A DNA stretch of 64,000 nt from JAEUIV01 sp033763795 (GTDB lineage: Bacteria > Planctomycetota > Phycisphaerae > Phycisphaerales > UBA1924), in NCBI GenBank assembly GCA_033763795.1, contig JANRJV010000030.1, positions 8,742 to 72,741 on the forward strand. Direction: 5' to 3'. Below the pieces are notes generated by a model. The model saw nothing but the letters and a program-made list of their open reading frames with translations, searched no databases and was not told where the DNA came from. Below, one piece after another: positions 49,428-57,923 of this stretch (its first letter is position 1; every line of letters starts with the position of its first letter). A program made the position numbers and the translations under genes.

Positions 49428-50504
49428 TCAGGCGCTCGCCACGAAGTAAGCGTTCTGAATGTCGTGCGGCAGACGGTGAATGCTGATCTGCGAGAACCCC
49501 GCCTCGCGCAGCATGCGCTCGGCGAGCTCCACCCCCCACGCCGCTCCGAGCCCCGCACCGCCCTGCGCCAGCGACACCGTCATGCAGTGCATGCACGAGA
49601 TCGTGTAGATCAGCGGCGCCACCGGGTGCTCCATGTTCTTGTGCACGTGGCTCGAGAGCCCGATGTCCTGCATCATGTACACCCCGCCGGGCTTGAGCAT
49701 CGCCCGGATGTTCGCCAGCACGCGCTTCGGATCGGCCTGATCGTGGATCGCGTCGAACGTCAGCACCAGGTCAAACCGGCCCGGCATGTCGATCGCCGCC
49801 GCGTCCTTCAGCTCGAAGCGCGCGTTCGTCGTCCCGTGAGCCTCCGCCTCGGCCAGCGCCTTGCCGATCGCCTCCTCCGAGAAGTCCATCCCGGTGAAGC
49901 GGCTCTTGGGGAAGCGCCTCGCCAGCAGGTTGATGATCCGGCCGCAGCCGCAGCCGACGTCCGCGACGCTGATCCCCGACTCGAGCTTCTCGATGATCCC
50001 CGGGATCAAGGGCAGCACAGCGCTCTCCAGCGCCGCCGCCGCGGACTGGCCGCTGTCCTCCGCCATCACGTCATGGAACCTGTGGAACTCGCAGTAGCCC
50101 ACGCCCCCGCCCGAGCGGAAGCGCTCGACGATCTGGTCCTCCACCGCCGCCAGCACGCCGATGTACTGCGAAAGCACCGCGATGTTGTCCTGCTTCGCTG
50201 CCCGCGTCAGGTGCGCCGCGTGCTCCGCGGGCAGGCAGAACCGCCCCGACTCCGCGTCATGCTCGACGATCCGGCCCGTCGCCATCGCGCCCAGCCACTC
50301 GCGCACATACCGCTCGTGAAGCCCGGCCCGCGCCGCCAGCTCCGCGCTCGTCGCCCACCATCCGGGCTCCATCGCGTCAAACAGCCCCGTGCGGTGCCCG
50401 ACCGATACCATCAGCGCCAGACCCCCGCCGTTGAGAATCCCCAAAAGCCGCTCCGCGAACGCCGCCTGGCGCGCGGCCGAGAACGCCTCGGTCTGAACGA
50501 TCAT
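49428..50504 (-). CDS. Class I SAM-dependent methyltransferase with N-terminal winged-helix-like domain
   Basis: 358 aa. The N-terminal ~90 residues (GLFDAMEPGWWATSAELAAR AGLHERYVREWLGAMA, written in two parts) look like the dimerisation/winged-helix domain of O-methyltransferase-like proteins. The Rossmann fold carries SVADVGCGCGRIINLLARRF (motif I), FTGMDFSEEAIG, LVLTFDAIHDQ and MLKPGGVYMMQDIG. The strong AAGGAG ribosome-binding site is 7 nt from ATG 50504. Target unknown. Divergent from the iscS unit. Confidence 0.87.
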   Translation of the reverse strand: MIVQTEAFSAARQAAFAERLLGILNGGGLALMVSVGHRTGLFDAMEPGWWATSAELAARAGLHERYVREWLGAMATGRIVEHDAESGRFCLPAEHAAHLTRAAKQDNIAVLSQYIGVLAAVEDQIVERFRSGGGVGYCEFHRFHDVMAEDSGQSAAAALESAVLPLIPGIIEKLESGISVADVGCGCGRIINLLARRFPKSRFTGMDFSEEAIGKALAEAEAHGTTNARFELKDAAAIDMPGRFDLVLTFDAIHDQADPKRVLANIRAMLKPGGVYMMQDIGLSSHVHKNMEHPVAPLIYTISCMHCMTVSLAQGGAGLGAAWGVELAERMLREAGFSQISIHRLPHDIQNAYFVASA

Positions 50505-50511
50505 GCTCGTG

Positions 50512-50517
50512 CTCCTT
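50512..50517 (-). promoter_or_regulatory. Strong Shine-Dalgarno of the methyltransferase
   Basis: AAGGAG on the minus strand, 7 nt before ATG 50504: the best ribosome-binding site in the window. Confidence 0.8.
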
Positions 50518-50655
50518 TCCCTGTGTGCAGCGGGTCGATCGCCCGCTCGCTGATGGGGTATGTCGGCCGCGATCGACGATCTTGCACCGCCCTTCGCTGC
50601 CCGGAATCCCCCCGCCGCAACGATCCCCCGATGTTGACGCCCCTCGGTGGGAGCC

Positions 50656-50687
50656 TAGGATGGAAAGGTTCTAAAACTGAGTCTCAG
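50656..50687 (+). promoter_or_regulatory. iscS promoter -10 and adjacent palindrome (candidate operator)
   Basis: -10-like TAGGAT (50656-50661), followed by the perfect palindrome CTGAG-T-CTCAG (50677-50687) just downstream of the expected transcription start. The leader to ATG 50758 is about 90 nt. The position would suit a repressor of Fe-S cluster genes; the binding protein is unknown. Confidence 0.4.
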
Positions 50688-50757
50688 CTCCGGAATTCAC
50701 GCCGCGGCGTCGTCCGCGATACCTCCCCCCACGATCCACACTCCGTCGAGGCACCGC

Positions 50758-51993
50758 ATGCTCAAGCTCCCGATCTACATGGACCACGCCGCAACCACCC
50801 CCTGCGATCCGCGGGTGGTCGAAGCGATGCTCCCCTACTTCACCGAGAAGTTCGGGAACGCCGGCAGCCGCAACCATCGTTTCGGCTGGGAGGCCGAAGA
50901 GGCCATCGACACCGCCCGCGCCCACGCCGCCGCGCTGATCGGCGCCAGCGAAAAGGAGATCATCTTCACCAGCGGCGCCACCGAGGGGAACAACCTCGCC
51001 ATCAAGGGCGCCGCCGAGATGTACGAGCGCGCCCCCGCCGGCAGCGCCAAGCGCGGCCACATCATCACCGCCGCCCACGAACACAAGGCCGTCCTCGACC
51101 CCTGCAAGCGCCTCATGAAAGAGGGCTTCGACGTCACCTTCCTCGATCCCCCCGCCGACGGCGTCATCACCGCGGACATGGTCCGCGCCGCCCTCCGCGA
51201 TGACACCATCCTCGTCACCCTCATGTGGGCCAACAACGAGATCGGGACCATCAACGAGATCCCCGAGATCGGACGCCTCTGCAAGGAGAAGGGCATCATC
51301 TTCCACACCGACGCCACCCAGTGGGTCGGCAAGATGCCCACCAACGTCGAACGGGACAACGTCGACCTCCTCACATGGAGCGGCCACAAGCTGTACGGGC
51401 CCAAGGGCGTCGGCGCCCTCTACATCCGCCGCAAGAACCCCCGCGTCCGAATCGTCGCGCAGATCGAGGGCGGCGGGCAGGAACGCGGCTACCGCTCCGG
51501 AACGCAGAACGTCACCGGCATCGTCGGCCTGGGCAAGGCGTGCGAGATCGCCGCCAAGGAGATGGACGCCGACGGCGCGCGGCTGCTTGCCTTCCGCCGA
51601 TCCATGGAGAAGCGCTTCAGCGAGGCGCTGGACGTCACCCAGGTCAACGGCCACGCCGAACGCAGGCTCCCCCACATCCTGAACATCTCCTTCGGTTTCG
51701 TCGAGGGAGAAGGCCTCATGATGGCCATCAAGAACATCGCCTGCTCCAGCGGCAGCGCCTGCACCTCCGCCAGCCTCGAGCCCAGCTACGTCCTCAAGTC
51801 CCTGGGCGTGGGCGACGAGCTCGCCCACAGCTCCCTCCGCCTCTCCATGGGCCGCTGGACCACCCAGGAAGAGGTCGACTTCACCGTCGACAACGTCATC
51901 GAGGCAGTCCGCAAGCTCCGCACGCTCAGCCCCCTCTACGACATGCACCTGGAGGGGATCGACATCAAGACCATCGAGTGGCAGGCCCACTGA
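50758..51993 (+). CDS. iscS: Cysteine desulfurase (NifS/IscS, group I)
   Basis: A 411-aa PLP enzyme that takes sulfur from cysteine for Fe-S cluster assembly. Signatures: YMDHAATTPCDPRVVEAM, TSGATEGNNLAIKGA, TAAHEHKAVLDP, HTDATQWVGKMP, the PLP lysine in WSGHKLYGPKG (Lys211), and the active cysteine in SSGSACTSASLEPSYVL (Cys335) on the long group-I loop. iscU follows 24 nt downstream, making a minimal ISC pair. No hscA, hscB, fdx or iscR is nearby. Confidence 0.96.
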   Translation: MLKLPIYMDHAATTPCDPRVVEAMLPYFTEKFGNAGSRNHRFGWEAEEAIDTARAHAAALIGASEKEIIFTSGATEGNNLAIKGAAEMYERAPAGSAKRGHIITAAHEHKAVLDPCKRLMKEGFDVTFLDPPADGVITADMVRAALRDDTILVTLMWANNEIGTINEIPEIGRLCKEKGIIFHTDATQWVGKMPTNVERDNVDLLTWSGHKLYGPKGVGALYIRRKNPRVRIVAQIEGGGQERGYRSGTQNVTGIVGLGKACEIAAKEMDADGARLLAFRRSMEKRFSEALDVTQVNGHAERRLPHILNISFGFVEGEGLMMAIKNIACSSGSACTSASLEPSYVLKSLGVGDELAHSSLRLSMGRWTTQEEVDFTVDNVIEAVRKLRTLSPLYDMHLEGIDIKTIEWQAH

Positions 51994-52017
51994 ACCCGCC
52001 CATCAAGGAACCATCCC

Positions 52018-52452
52018 ATGGCATACGGTCCCAAAGTCATCGATCACTACGAGAATCCCCGAAACGTCGGGAACTTCGGTCCCAGCGCCCAGGTCAAGCA
52101 GCGCAAGGACGTCGGGGTCGGCATCGTCGGCGCCCCCGAGTGCGGCGACGTCATGCAGATCCAGATCAAGGTCGACCAGGCCACCGGCAAGATCGAGGAC
52201 GCCAAGTTCAAGTGCTTCGGCTGCGGCTCGGCCATCGCCTCCAGCTCCCTCGCCACCGAGTGGGTCAAGGGAATGACCGTCGACGAAGCGCTGAAGATCC
52301 GCAACACCGACATTGTGGAGGAGCTGTCGCTTCCCCCCGTCAAGATCCACTGCTCCGTACTCGCCGAGGACGCCATCCGCTCCGCCATCAGCGACTACAA
52401 GGCCAAGAACGGCATCCCCGATGCCGCTCCCGCGCCCGCGACCGCGCTCTGA
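52018..52452 (+). CDS. iscU: Fe-S cluster scaffold protein IscU
   Basis: 144 aa. Nearly canonical IscU: YENPRNVGNFG, GAPECGDVMQIQIKV, KCFGCGSAIASSSLATEWVK, LPPVKIHCSVLAEDAI. The three ligand cysteines (ECGD, GCGS, KIHCS) and the Asp next to the first are all present. An extra Cys (KCFGC) replaces the usual Thr/Tyr position. It assembles clusters with sulfur from IscS and probably shares its transcript. An Ala/Pro tail follows. Confidence 0.96.
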   Translation: MAYGPKVIDHYENPRNVGNFGPSAQVKQRKDVGVGIVGAPECGDVMQIQIKVDQATGKIEDAKFKCFGCGSAIASSSLATEWVKGMTVDEALKIRNTDIVEELSLPPVKIHCSVLAEDAIRSAISDYKAKNGIPDAAPAPATAL

Positions 52453-52751
52453 TCACCGCTCACCGCGCTCATCAGGTCAGCAACCCGCCCCGTGCACGTT
52501 CGCGGACGATCGACGCACGATCGACGCAAAAGTAAAACCGTCGATCGAGGGCTCCGATCCCCGATCGACGGCGTGCCACGGCTATGCGCCGCGAAGCTTG
52601 TTCCCCGGATTCTCGCCGCTCCAGGCGGCGTCCCGACCCGTGTCAGTACGCTAGCGTATGCGACGTCCAAGGGGGGTCAACGTATCCGGATCGCCTCGGA
52701 CATAATTTTCTTAACCTCTTTTCTGACAAGCACTTATAGATTTTTTCCCGC
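52453..52751 (+). repeat. Intergenic cluster of GATCG repeats, hairpin and palindrome between iscU and the NUDIX gene
   Basis: Two exact adjacent copies of ACGATCGACGC (52506-52527) are followed by a perfect 10-bp hairpin CCGTCGATCG/CGATCGACGG (52538-52571, 14-nt loop). Four CGATCG cores therefore fall within ~60 bp. A 12-bp palindrome TACGCTAGCGTA lies at 52647-52658. The last ~50 nt are AT-rich, unlike the rest of the window, and form the NUDIX promoter. No gene is seen. Confidence 0.65.
52711..52742 (+). promoter_or_regulatory. Promoter of the NUDIX gene
   Basis: -10 TAGATT (52737-52742), or the overlapping TATAGA, with a weak -35-like TTAACC (52711-52716). Nine nt separate TAGATT from ATG 52752, with no ribosome-binding site between. 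Confidence 0.5.
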
Positions 52752-53222
52752 ATGAGCACTCTCGCGATCCCTATCGACGTCGGAATCGGGATTGTTTTGC
52801 GGGAGACACCCCCTACAGACCCCTTCCCACGCTCCCAGACATCGCGCACAATTGAGCTGCTCATCACCCGCAGACCAGGCACCACCGTCTTCGGGGGATA
52901 CTGGGAGCTCCCTGGCGGCAAGGCCGAATCGGGCGAAACCCCGGACGACTGCGTCCGCCGGGAACTTTCGGAAGAAGTTGGGGTGTCCGTTGACCTCCTC
53001 GGAAGTCTGCCCGAGGTCGTCTACACCTACCCCCACGGCACCGTCCGCCTGCACCCCCGGCTCTGCCGGCTGACCCCGGGCAGCCCGCCCCCCGCCAACC
53101 TCCACGTCGCCGACCACCGCTGGTGCCCGATCGACCGCCTCGAGGACTTCGCCTTCCCGCCCGCCAACGAGTCCATCATCGCCGCCCTCCGGCAGCGCCT
53201 CGCCGCCGGCCTCGACCTCTAG
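52752..53222 (+). CDS. NUDIX hydrolase, MutT-like
   Basis: 156 aa. The Nudix box GGKAESGETPDDCVRRELSE followed by EVG is complete (GX5EX7REUXEEXGU) and is preceded by GGYWELPGGK, the pattern of MutT-type nucleotide-sanitising pyrophosphatases. A short insertion with Pro/Ser follows the first strand. Substrate (8-oxo-dGTP or another NTP) is inferred only. Its TAG stop shares the palindromic CTAG with the stop of the convergent PAP2 gene. Confidence 0.9.
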   Translation: MSTLAIPIDVGIGIVLRETPPTDPFPRSQTSRTIELLITRRPGTTVFGGYWELPGGKAESGETPDDCVRRELSEEVGVSVDLLGSLPEVVYTYPHGTVRLHPRLCRLTPGSPPPANLHVADHRWCPIDRLEDFAFPPANESIIAALRQRLAAGLDL

Positions 53223-53926
53223 CCCCGCTCCGCGCCCCACCGCCGCACGAACAGCCACGCCACCATCGCGCCCATCGCGCCCCCGATGATCACATCACTC
53301 GGGTAATGCGCCTTGAACATCACCCGGCAGAAGCCCACCAGCGCCGCCATGCTCCACACCACGGGCCGCAGCCGCGGATACAGCGCGCTCAGCATCACCG
53401 CCGCCGTCGCCGCCGCCGCCGTGTGACTCGAGGGCATCGACCAGATCTCGGTGATGTCGCGCTGCCAGAACTGCCACGCGTACCGCGGCGGGTCGCCCTC
53501 GTGCACCACGTAGGCACGCCACGGCCCGAGCGCGTGCAGATGCTCGCCGAACTTGGGCCGGGGCCGACCCACCAGCATCTTGAGCACCATCACAGCGCCC
53601 CACGAAGCCGCCGCCGCCAGCGCCCAGTCGATGACGCGCCGCAGCCGCGCCGGATCGAGCCTCCATATCAGCAGCGCGCACAGCGCGATCGTCGTCGGAC
53701 TGCCGAACTGCTGCAGAAGCTCCAGCTCGCGTCGCAGATCCCCGCCGGGCCGCAGCCCGCGGATCGCCTCGTGCAGCACCTGATCAAGCGGGATCAGCGC
53801 CGCGCCCGCGATCACCCACAGCCCGAAGATCCGCCACGCCCGGCGCATTCCCGACGGACCCGCCGCCCCGCCGAGCTGCGGCGCATCGCTGCTGGTCCCG
53901 GGCTGGCTGAGCGGAGTGATGGTCAC
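53219..53926 (-). CDS. PAP2-superfamily membrane phosphatase
   Basis: A 235-aa product with about five or six membrane helices. The three PAP2 motifs are present: KMLVGRPRP (KX6RP, shortened), MPSSHTAAAA (PSGH variant with Ser) and CRVMFKAHYPSDVIIG (SRX5HX3D variant with Cys for Ser). It probably dephosphorylates a lipid such as undecaprenyl pyrophosphate or a phosphatidate. GTG start 53926. Divergent from the GT39 gene, with 36 nt between starts. Confidence 0.88.
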   Translation of the reverse strand: MTITPLSQPGTSSDAPQLGGAAGPSGMRRAWRIFGLWVIAGAALIPLDQVLHEAIRGLRPGGDLRRELELLQQFGSPTTIALCALLIWRLDPARLRRVIDWALAAAASWGAVMVLKMLVGRPRPKFGEHLHALGPWRAYVVHEGDPPRYAWQFWQRDITEIWSMPSSHTAAAATAAVMLSALYPRLRPVVWSMAALVGFCRVMFKAHYPSDVIIGGAMGAMVAWLFVRRWGAERG

Positions 53927-53948
53927 GCGGAACGCCCCTCCCGAGGGT

Positions 53949-53954
53949 TATAGT
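53949..53954 (+). promoter_or_regulatory. -10 hexamer TATAGT for leaderless GT39 gene
   Basis: TATAGT, 8 nt before ATG 53963. No Shine-Dalgarno. Confidence 0.55.
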
Positions 53955-53962
53955 CGAAGACG

Positions 53963-55900
53963 ATGCCTCAGCCACGATCAGCCGCGGCCGACGCTCCCAC
54001 GCGAGCGCACTGGCTGGGCCGGTGGCCCGGCGCTCTCGCACTCGTCCTGCTCTGCCTCGTCGCCTACGCGCCGGGCTTGTTCGCCGTGCCCCCGGTCGAC
54101 CGCGACGAATCGCGCTTCGCCCTCGCCAGCGCGCAGATGCGCGCCAGCGACACGCTCCGCGGCTGGGTCGTTCCCATGATGGGAGACGTGCCGCGCCTGA
54201 ACAAGCCGCCGCTCCTCTACTGGCTCCAGGCGGGCTCGGCGGCGGCGCTCGACCGGTTCATCACGTCCCCCGGCGGCATCGGTCCCTACCGACTCCCCTC
54301 AGCTCTCGCCGCGACCGTCGCCGCACTTCTGACCTGGCGACTGGGCCTCTCGATGTTCCCGAGCCGCACGGGCCCGCTGGCCTCCGCCGGGCTCGCCGCG
54401 CCGGCTCGGCCCGACCATCGCTCCGCGTTCCTCGCCGCCGCTCTGCTCTCGACCTCTCTCGTCGTCCTGTGGGACGCCCGGCAGGCACGCGCGGATCAGC
54501 TCCTGCTCGCGTGCACCACCGCCGCGATGGCGCTCCTGTGGGCGTGCTGGCGCCGCGCCGCGCCGCGGCAGGCCCCGACGCACGCGCCCAGCCGCCCGTC
54601 GCTGGCGCTCTGCGCCGCCTTCTGGCTCACCGTCGCGCTCGGCATCATGGCCAAGGGACCCATCACGCCCATGATCGCCGGGCTCACCGCCCTCACGCTC
54701 AGCGCCGCCACCGGTCGCTGGCGCTGGATGCTCCGGCTCCGGCCCCTGCTCGGCGTGGCGATCATCCTCGTCGCGGCCCTTCCGTGGGTCGTGCTCGTCG
54801 CCCGCGAGGTCGGTTGGCAGCTCTACTTCCGCACCATCTGGGACGAAACGCTGGGCCGAAGCGTCTCCCCTAGCGAAGGTCACTGGGGCCCGCCGGGCTA
54901 CCACCTCGCGATGCTCCCCGTCATGTTCTGGCCCGGCTCGATGCTCACCGCCGCGGGGCTCGCGCTCGCCTGGCGCCGCGCCCGCGCCGCGCCCCAGGCC
55001 CCGAACTCCGCCGGCCTCCGCGCCTGGCTCGGCAGGTTCACCGACGAGCACCCCGCCGAGCTCTTCCTCCTGGCGTGGATCGCCCCGTCCTGGCTCGTCT
55101 TCGAGCTGGTCAGCACCAAGCTCCCCCACTACACGCTGCCGCTCTACCCCGCGCTGGCGCTCCTGAGCGCCCGCGCCGTCATGATCGCCTCGACCAACCC
55201 CGAGGCGCCACGCGCGCTGGGGCTCCACAGCGCCGCGGGCAAGCTGGGCCTCGCCCTCTGGTGGATCATCGGGACGCTCGCAACCGTCGCCGGGCCCATC
55301 CTTCTGGTTCGGTGGGGACAGTGGAGCCCGCTGAGCGGCGCGGGCCCCCTGCTGTTTCTGGGCGCGCTGATCGGTGCCGCCGCCGGCCTCAACCTCAGCA
55401 TCCTGCGCGCTCTCTGGAAGCGCTCCCTGGGCCTGGCCCAGGTCCTCGCCGTCACCACGGCGCTCGTCGGCTCCGCGACGCTCTTCGGCGTGGCCCTGCC
55501 CGCCGTCACGCAGCCGTGGGTCAGCGTCCGCCTCCACGAGATCATCCGCCGACTCGATCCCGACGCCTCCGCCCGCATCGGCGCCATCGGGTACCACGAG
55601 GACAGCCTGAAATTCTTCACAAGAGGACGCCTCGACCGTCTGGGCCTCCGCTCGCTGGGCGTGTGGCTCGAAGGCCCGCCCGGCATCCTCATCGTGCCGG
55701 CCGACCGCGCCGCCGAAGCGCTCGCCCTCGCCGGCGCACCCACCGCCGAGCCTCAGGGCATCGTCACCGGATTCAACTACTCGAAGGCCGAGCCCGTCGA
55801 CCTGCACGTCTACGACCTCCGGCCGTTTCGCCCCCACGCCGCCGAGCCCCTCCCCGCTGCGCAGCCGCCTCCGCCCACCCCAAAGATGCCCCCCGAATGA
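53963..55900 (+). CDS. Membrane glycosyltransferase, family 39 / ArnT-like
   Basis: A 645-aa polytopic protein with roughly 12 hydrophobic segments. The first periplasmic loop carries PPVDRDESRFALASAQM, the conserved DE..RFA..A..M acidic motif of polyprenol-phosphate-sugar-dependent transferases (ArnT/PMT). MGDVPRLNKPPLLYWLQ matches the L.KPP..YWL signature. It transfers a sugar or aminosugar from a lipid carrier in the periplasm, for example to lipid A, glycan or protein. The C-terminus is a soluble Pro-rich segment. It is followed by the DUF4442-like gene after 54 nt. Confidence 0.9.
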   Translation: MPQPRSAAADAPTRAHWLGRWPGALALVLLCLVAYAPGLFAVPPVDRDESRFALASAQMRASDTLRGWVVPMMGDVPRLNKPPLLYWLQAGSAAALDRFITSPGGIGPYRLPSALAATVAALLTWRLGLSMFPSRTGPLASAGLAAPARPDHRSAFLAAALLSTSLVVLWDARQARADQLLLACTTAAMALLWACWRRAAPRQAPTHAPSRPSLALCAAFWLTVALGIMAKGPITPMIAGLTALTLSAATGRWRWMLRLRPLLGVAIILVAALPWVVLVAREVGWQLYFRTIWDETLGRSVSPSEGHWGPPGYHLAMLPVMFWPGSMLTAAGLALAWRRARAAPQAPNSAGLRAWLGRFTDEHPAELFLLAWIAPSWLVFELVSTKLPHYTLPLYPALALLSARAVMIASTNPEAPRALGLHSAAGKLGLALWWIIGTLATVAGPILLVRWGQWSPLSGAGPLLFLGALIGAAAGLNLSILRALWKRSLGLAQVLAVTTALVGSATLFGVALPAVTQPWVSVRLHEIIRRLDPDASARIGAIGYHEDSLKFFTRGRLDRLGLRSLGVWLEGPPGILIVPADRAAEALALAGAPTAEPQGIVTGFNYSKAEPVDLHVYDLRPFRPHAAEPLPAAQPPPPTPKMPPE

Positions 55901-55924
55901 GCCCCGACCAATCTCGCGCCGGGA

Positions 55925-55930
55925 TATCAT
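55925..55930 (+). promoter_or_regulatory. -10-like TATCAT before the DUF4442-like gene
   Basis: TATCAT, 24 nt before GTG 55955, so a short leader. GAGG lies 8 nt before the start. Confidence 0.4.
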
Positions 55931-55954
55931 CCCTCCGCCACCGAGGATCCCAGC

Positions 55955-56638
55955 GTGACGTCGGCTCCCAGCCACACCGAATCCGCGCCTCTTGTCGAGG
56001 TGGGCGCCTCAGGCGGTCCCCCGAGCCGCACTCCGCCCCGGCGCAAGCGTCGTCAGGGGTTCTCCGGCTGGCTCGAGTCGTTCATCAGCCGTCTCAGCAC
56101 CCGAAACAACTTCTGGCACCGCGTCTGCTCGCTCATCTGGCTTCCCTACGCCTTCAAGAGCGGCATCCAGATGAAGCGCCTGGACGCCAGCACCTTCACC
56201 GCCGTCCTCCCCTTCCGCCGTTTCAACCGCAACTGGTACAACGCGATGGCGGGTGCCTCGCTGCTCGCCAACAGCGAGATCGCCGGCGGAATGTTCCTCT
56301 TCGCCGAGGTAGGAGGCGACTACACCGTCGTCTGCAAGGAGCTCAACTACAAGTTCCTCCGCCCCTGCTTCGGCCCCGCGATCTACAAGGTCGCCTCCTC
56401 GCCCGACCTCAAGGCGCTCGTCGCCACCGGCACAGAGTTCAACGTCAGCCTCGAGATGGACATCCTGCAGCAGCGCCTGCCCATCCCGGGCCGCGCCCGC
56501 CCGCCGCGGGACATGCGCGTCGGCAAGTGCAACGTCACCTTCCACGTCACGCCCAAGTCGATGCACGAGGCCAAGGAAGCGCGCCAGAAGGCCCGCCAGC
56601 TCCCCGCCGAGTCAGCCGAGACCGCCGAACAGGCCTGA
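55955..56638 (+). CDS. Hotdog-fold protein, DUF4442-like
   Basis: A 227-aa product. After a basic, low-complexity N-terminus (~35 aa), the segment SLIWLPYAFKSGIQMKRLDA, the strand FTAVLPFRRFNRNWYNAMAG and ASLLANSEIAGGMFLF match the DUF4442 branch of the thioesterase-like hotdog superfamily (N-R-N-x...G-S-L pattern). The C-terminus is charged (KEARQKARQ). Members are thought to act on acyl-thioesters, but activity is not proven for this branch. GTG start with GAGG 8 nt upstream. Confidence 0.78.
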   Translation: MTSAPSHTESAPLVEVGASGGPPSRTPPRRKRRQGFSGWLESFISRLSTRNNFWHRVCSLIWLPYAFKSGIQMKRLDASTFTAVLPFRRFNRNWYNAMAGASLLANSEIAGGMFLFAEVGGDYTVVCKELNYKFLRPCFGPAIYKVASSPDLKALVATGTEFNVSLEMDILQQRLPIPGRARPPRDMRVGKCNVTFHVTPKSMHEAKEARQKARQLPAESAETAEQA

Positions 56639-56676
56639 TCGGGCCCCGCCCAGCGACCTCCCGCTCAACCTCCCGA

Positions 56677-56682
56677 TAGTCT
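56677..56682 (+). promoter_or_regulatory. -10 hexamer TAGTCT for a leaderless membrane-protein gene
   Basis: TAGTCT, 7 nt before ATG 56690. No Shine-Dalgarno. Confidence 0.55.
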
Positions 56683-56689
56683 GCAGCGC

Positions 56690-57826
56690 ATGCTGAAGAT
56701 CGTGGGACGCGCGCTCTTCCTCGCCTGCTCCTGGACGTGGTGCATCGGGATGTGGCTCCCGGTCTATCTGACCCGCGACTGGGGGTGGCACGGCTGGGCC
56801 GTCTTCCTCGTCTGCAACGCCCTGGGCGCCATGCTTGTGGGCCTCACACTGAGCGCCGCCGCCAGCCGCCAGCGCGTCGCCGACAACCTGGGCGTCATGC
56901 GCCTCTTCAGCGTCGTCACCATCCTCTTCCATTCGGCGTGGCTCTTCATGATCCTGCCGCATCTCTCCGCCCATTCAGCCATCCGCCAGGGCTACCTGGG
57001 CGGCATCGGCGCCGCACTTCTGCTGATCAGCGCCTTCTTCCTCGCCCGCACTCCCGGCAAGTGGTGGCCCCTCTTTGCCCTCTTCACAACCGCCGCCACC
57101 ATCGCCGCGTGGATCCTCTCCACAAGAACCGGACACACCCTGCAGCTCCCCCCGAACTCAGGCGTCCAGCCACCGCTCGCCCTGCTCTTCGCCACCCCCA
57201 CGATCCTCCTCGGCTTCGCCTGCTGCCCGCACCTCGATCTCACCTTTCACCGCGTCCGGCAGGAGCTCCCGGGCCCCGCCGGCGCCGCCGCCTTCGTCCT
57301 CGCCTTCGGCGTCGCCTTCCCCGCCTTCATGCTGTACTCCCTCCTCTACGCCGGCGGCCTGATCGACCGCGGCTCGTGGAGCCTCTACCTCCTCATCCAC
57401 CTCACGTGCCAGTCCGTATTCACCGTCGCCGCACATCTCCGCGAGCTCATGCCCGGCGGCCTCGCCTCCTACGGCCCGCGCTGGCCCACCCGTCGCACCC
57501 AACTCCTCCTCGCCATGCTCGCCACTTCCGCCTGCGTCATGATCCCGTTCGCGCTCCCCGCCGTGTTCTTCCGCCGCGCATACGAGTGCATGATCGCCCC
57601 CTACGCGCTCGTCTTCCCCATCGCCGTCATTCTCGCCGCGCAGGGCGGCCCGTGGACCCGGCGCCGCTGGATCACCTGGATCGCGCTCACCATCGCCGCG
57701 CTCCCATTCATCGCGCTCGGCTACCTGGGCCAGCAGCACGAGCTCCTCCTCGCCTCGACCGCCATCACCCTCATCGCCGCGCTCATCCCGACCCCTCGCC
57801 GGGCCCCCGCGCCGCGCCCCGCCTGA
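56690..57826 (+). CDS. Polytopic membrane protein, unknown function
   Basis: A 378-aa product with about ten hydrophobic helices spread along the whole length and short loops. Scattered Trp and His lie at the membrane interface (WTWCIGMWLPVYLTRDWGWH near the start). No transporter motif was recognised. The starting ATG follows a -10 hexamer by 7 nt, suggesting a leaderless mRNA. A good terminator follows, so it is a single transcription unit before gyrA. Confidence 0.78.
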   Translation: MLKIVGRALFLACSWTWCIGMWLPVYLTRDWGWHGWAVFLVCNALGAMLVGLTLSAAASRQRVADNLGVMRLFSVVTILFHSAWLFMILPHLSAHSAIRQGYLGGIGAALLLISAFFLARTPGKWWPLFALFTTAATIAAWILSTRTGHTLQLPPNSGVQPPLALLFATPTILLGFACCPHLDLTFHRVRQELPGPAGAAAFVLAFGVAFPAFMLYSLLYAGGLIDRGSWSLYLLIHLTCQSVFTVAAHLRELMPGGLASYGPRWPTRRTQLLLAMLATSACVMIPFALPAVFFRRAYECMIAPYALVFPIAVILAAQGGPWTRRRWITWIALTIAALPFIALGYLGQQHELLLASTAITLIAALIPTPRRAPAPRPA

Positions 57827-57841
57827 CCCCTCCGCCCTCAG

Positions 57842-57871
57842 CGCGGGAACTCGGCGGTTCCCGCGGTTTTT
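57842..57871 (+). terminator. Rho-independent terminator before gyrA
   Basis: 9-bp stem CGCGGGAAC/GTTCCCGCG with loop TCGGCG, then GGTTTTT... (T-run to 57871). It ends the upstream membrane-protein transcript. Confidence 0.85.
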
Positions 57872-57908
57872 GCGGGCAAAACCCGCCCCTTCTTCCCCCC
57901 GCCTCAGC

Positions 57909-57914
57909 TAGAAT
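57909..57914 (+). promoter_or_regulatory. -10 hexamer TAGAAT of gyrA
   Basis: TAGAAT, 9 nt before ATG 57924. The spacer CTCCGCTCA has no Shine-Dalgarno, consistent with a leaderless or 2-nt leader mRNA. Confidence 0.6.
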
Positions 57915-57923
57915 CTCCGCTCA

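Noticed and set aside
52538..52571. Perfect hairpin after iscU as a classical terminator
   Set aside because: No T-run follows on the plus strand. The T-rich side lies on the minus strand, where no gene ends, so it is reported as a repeat/hairpin only.
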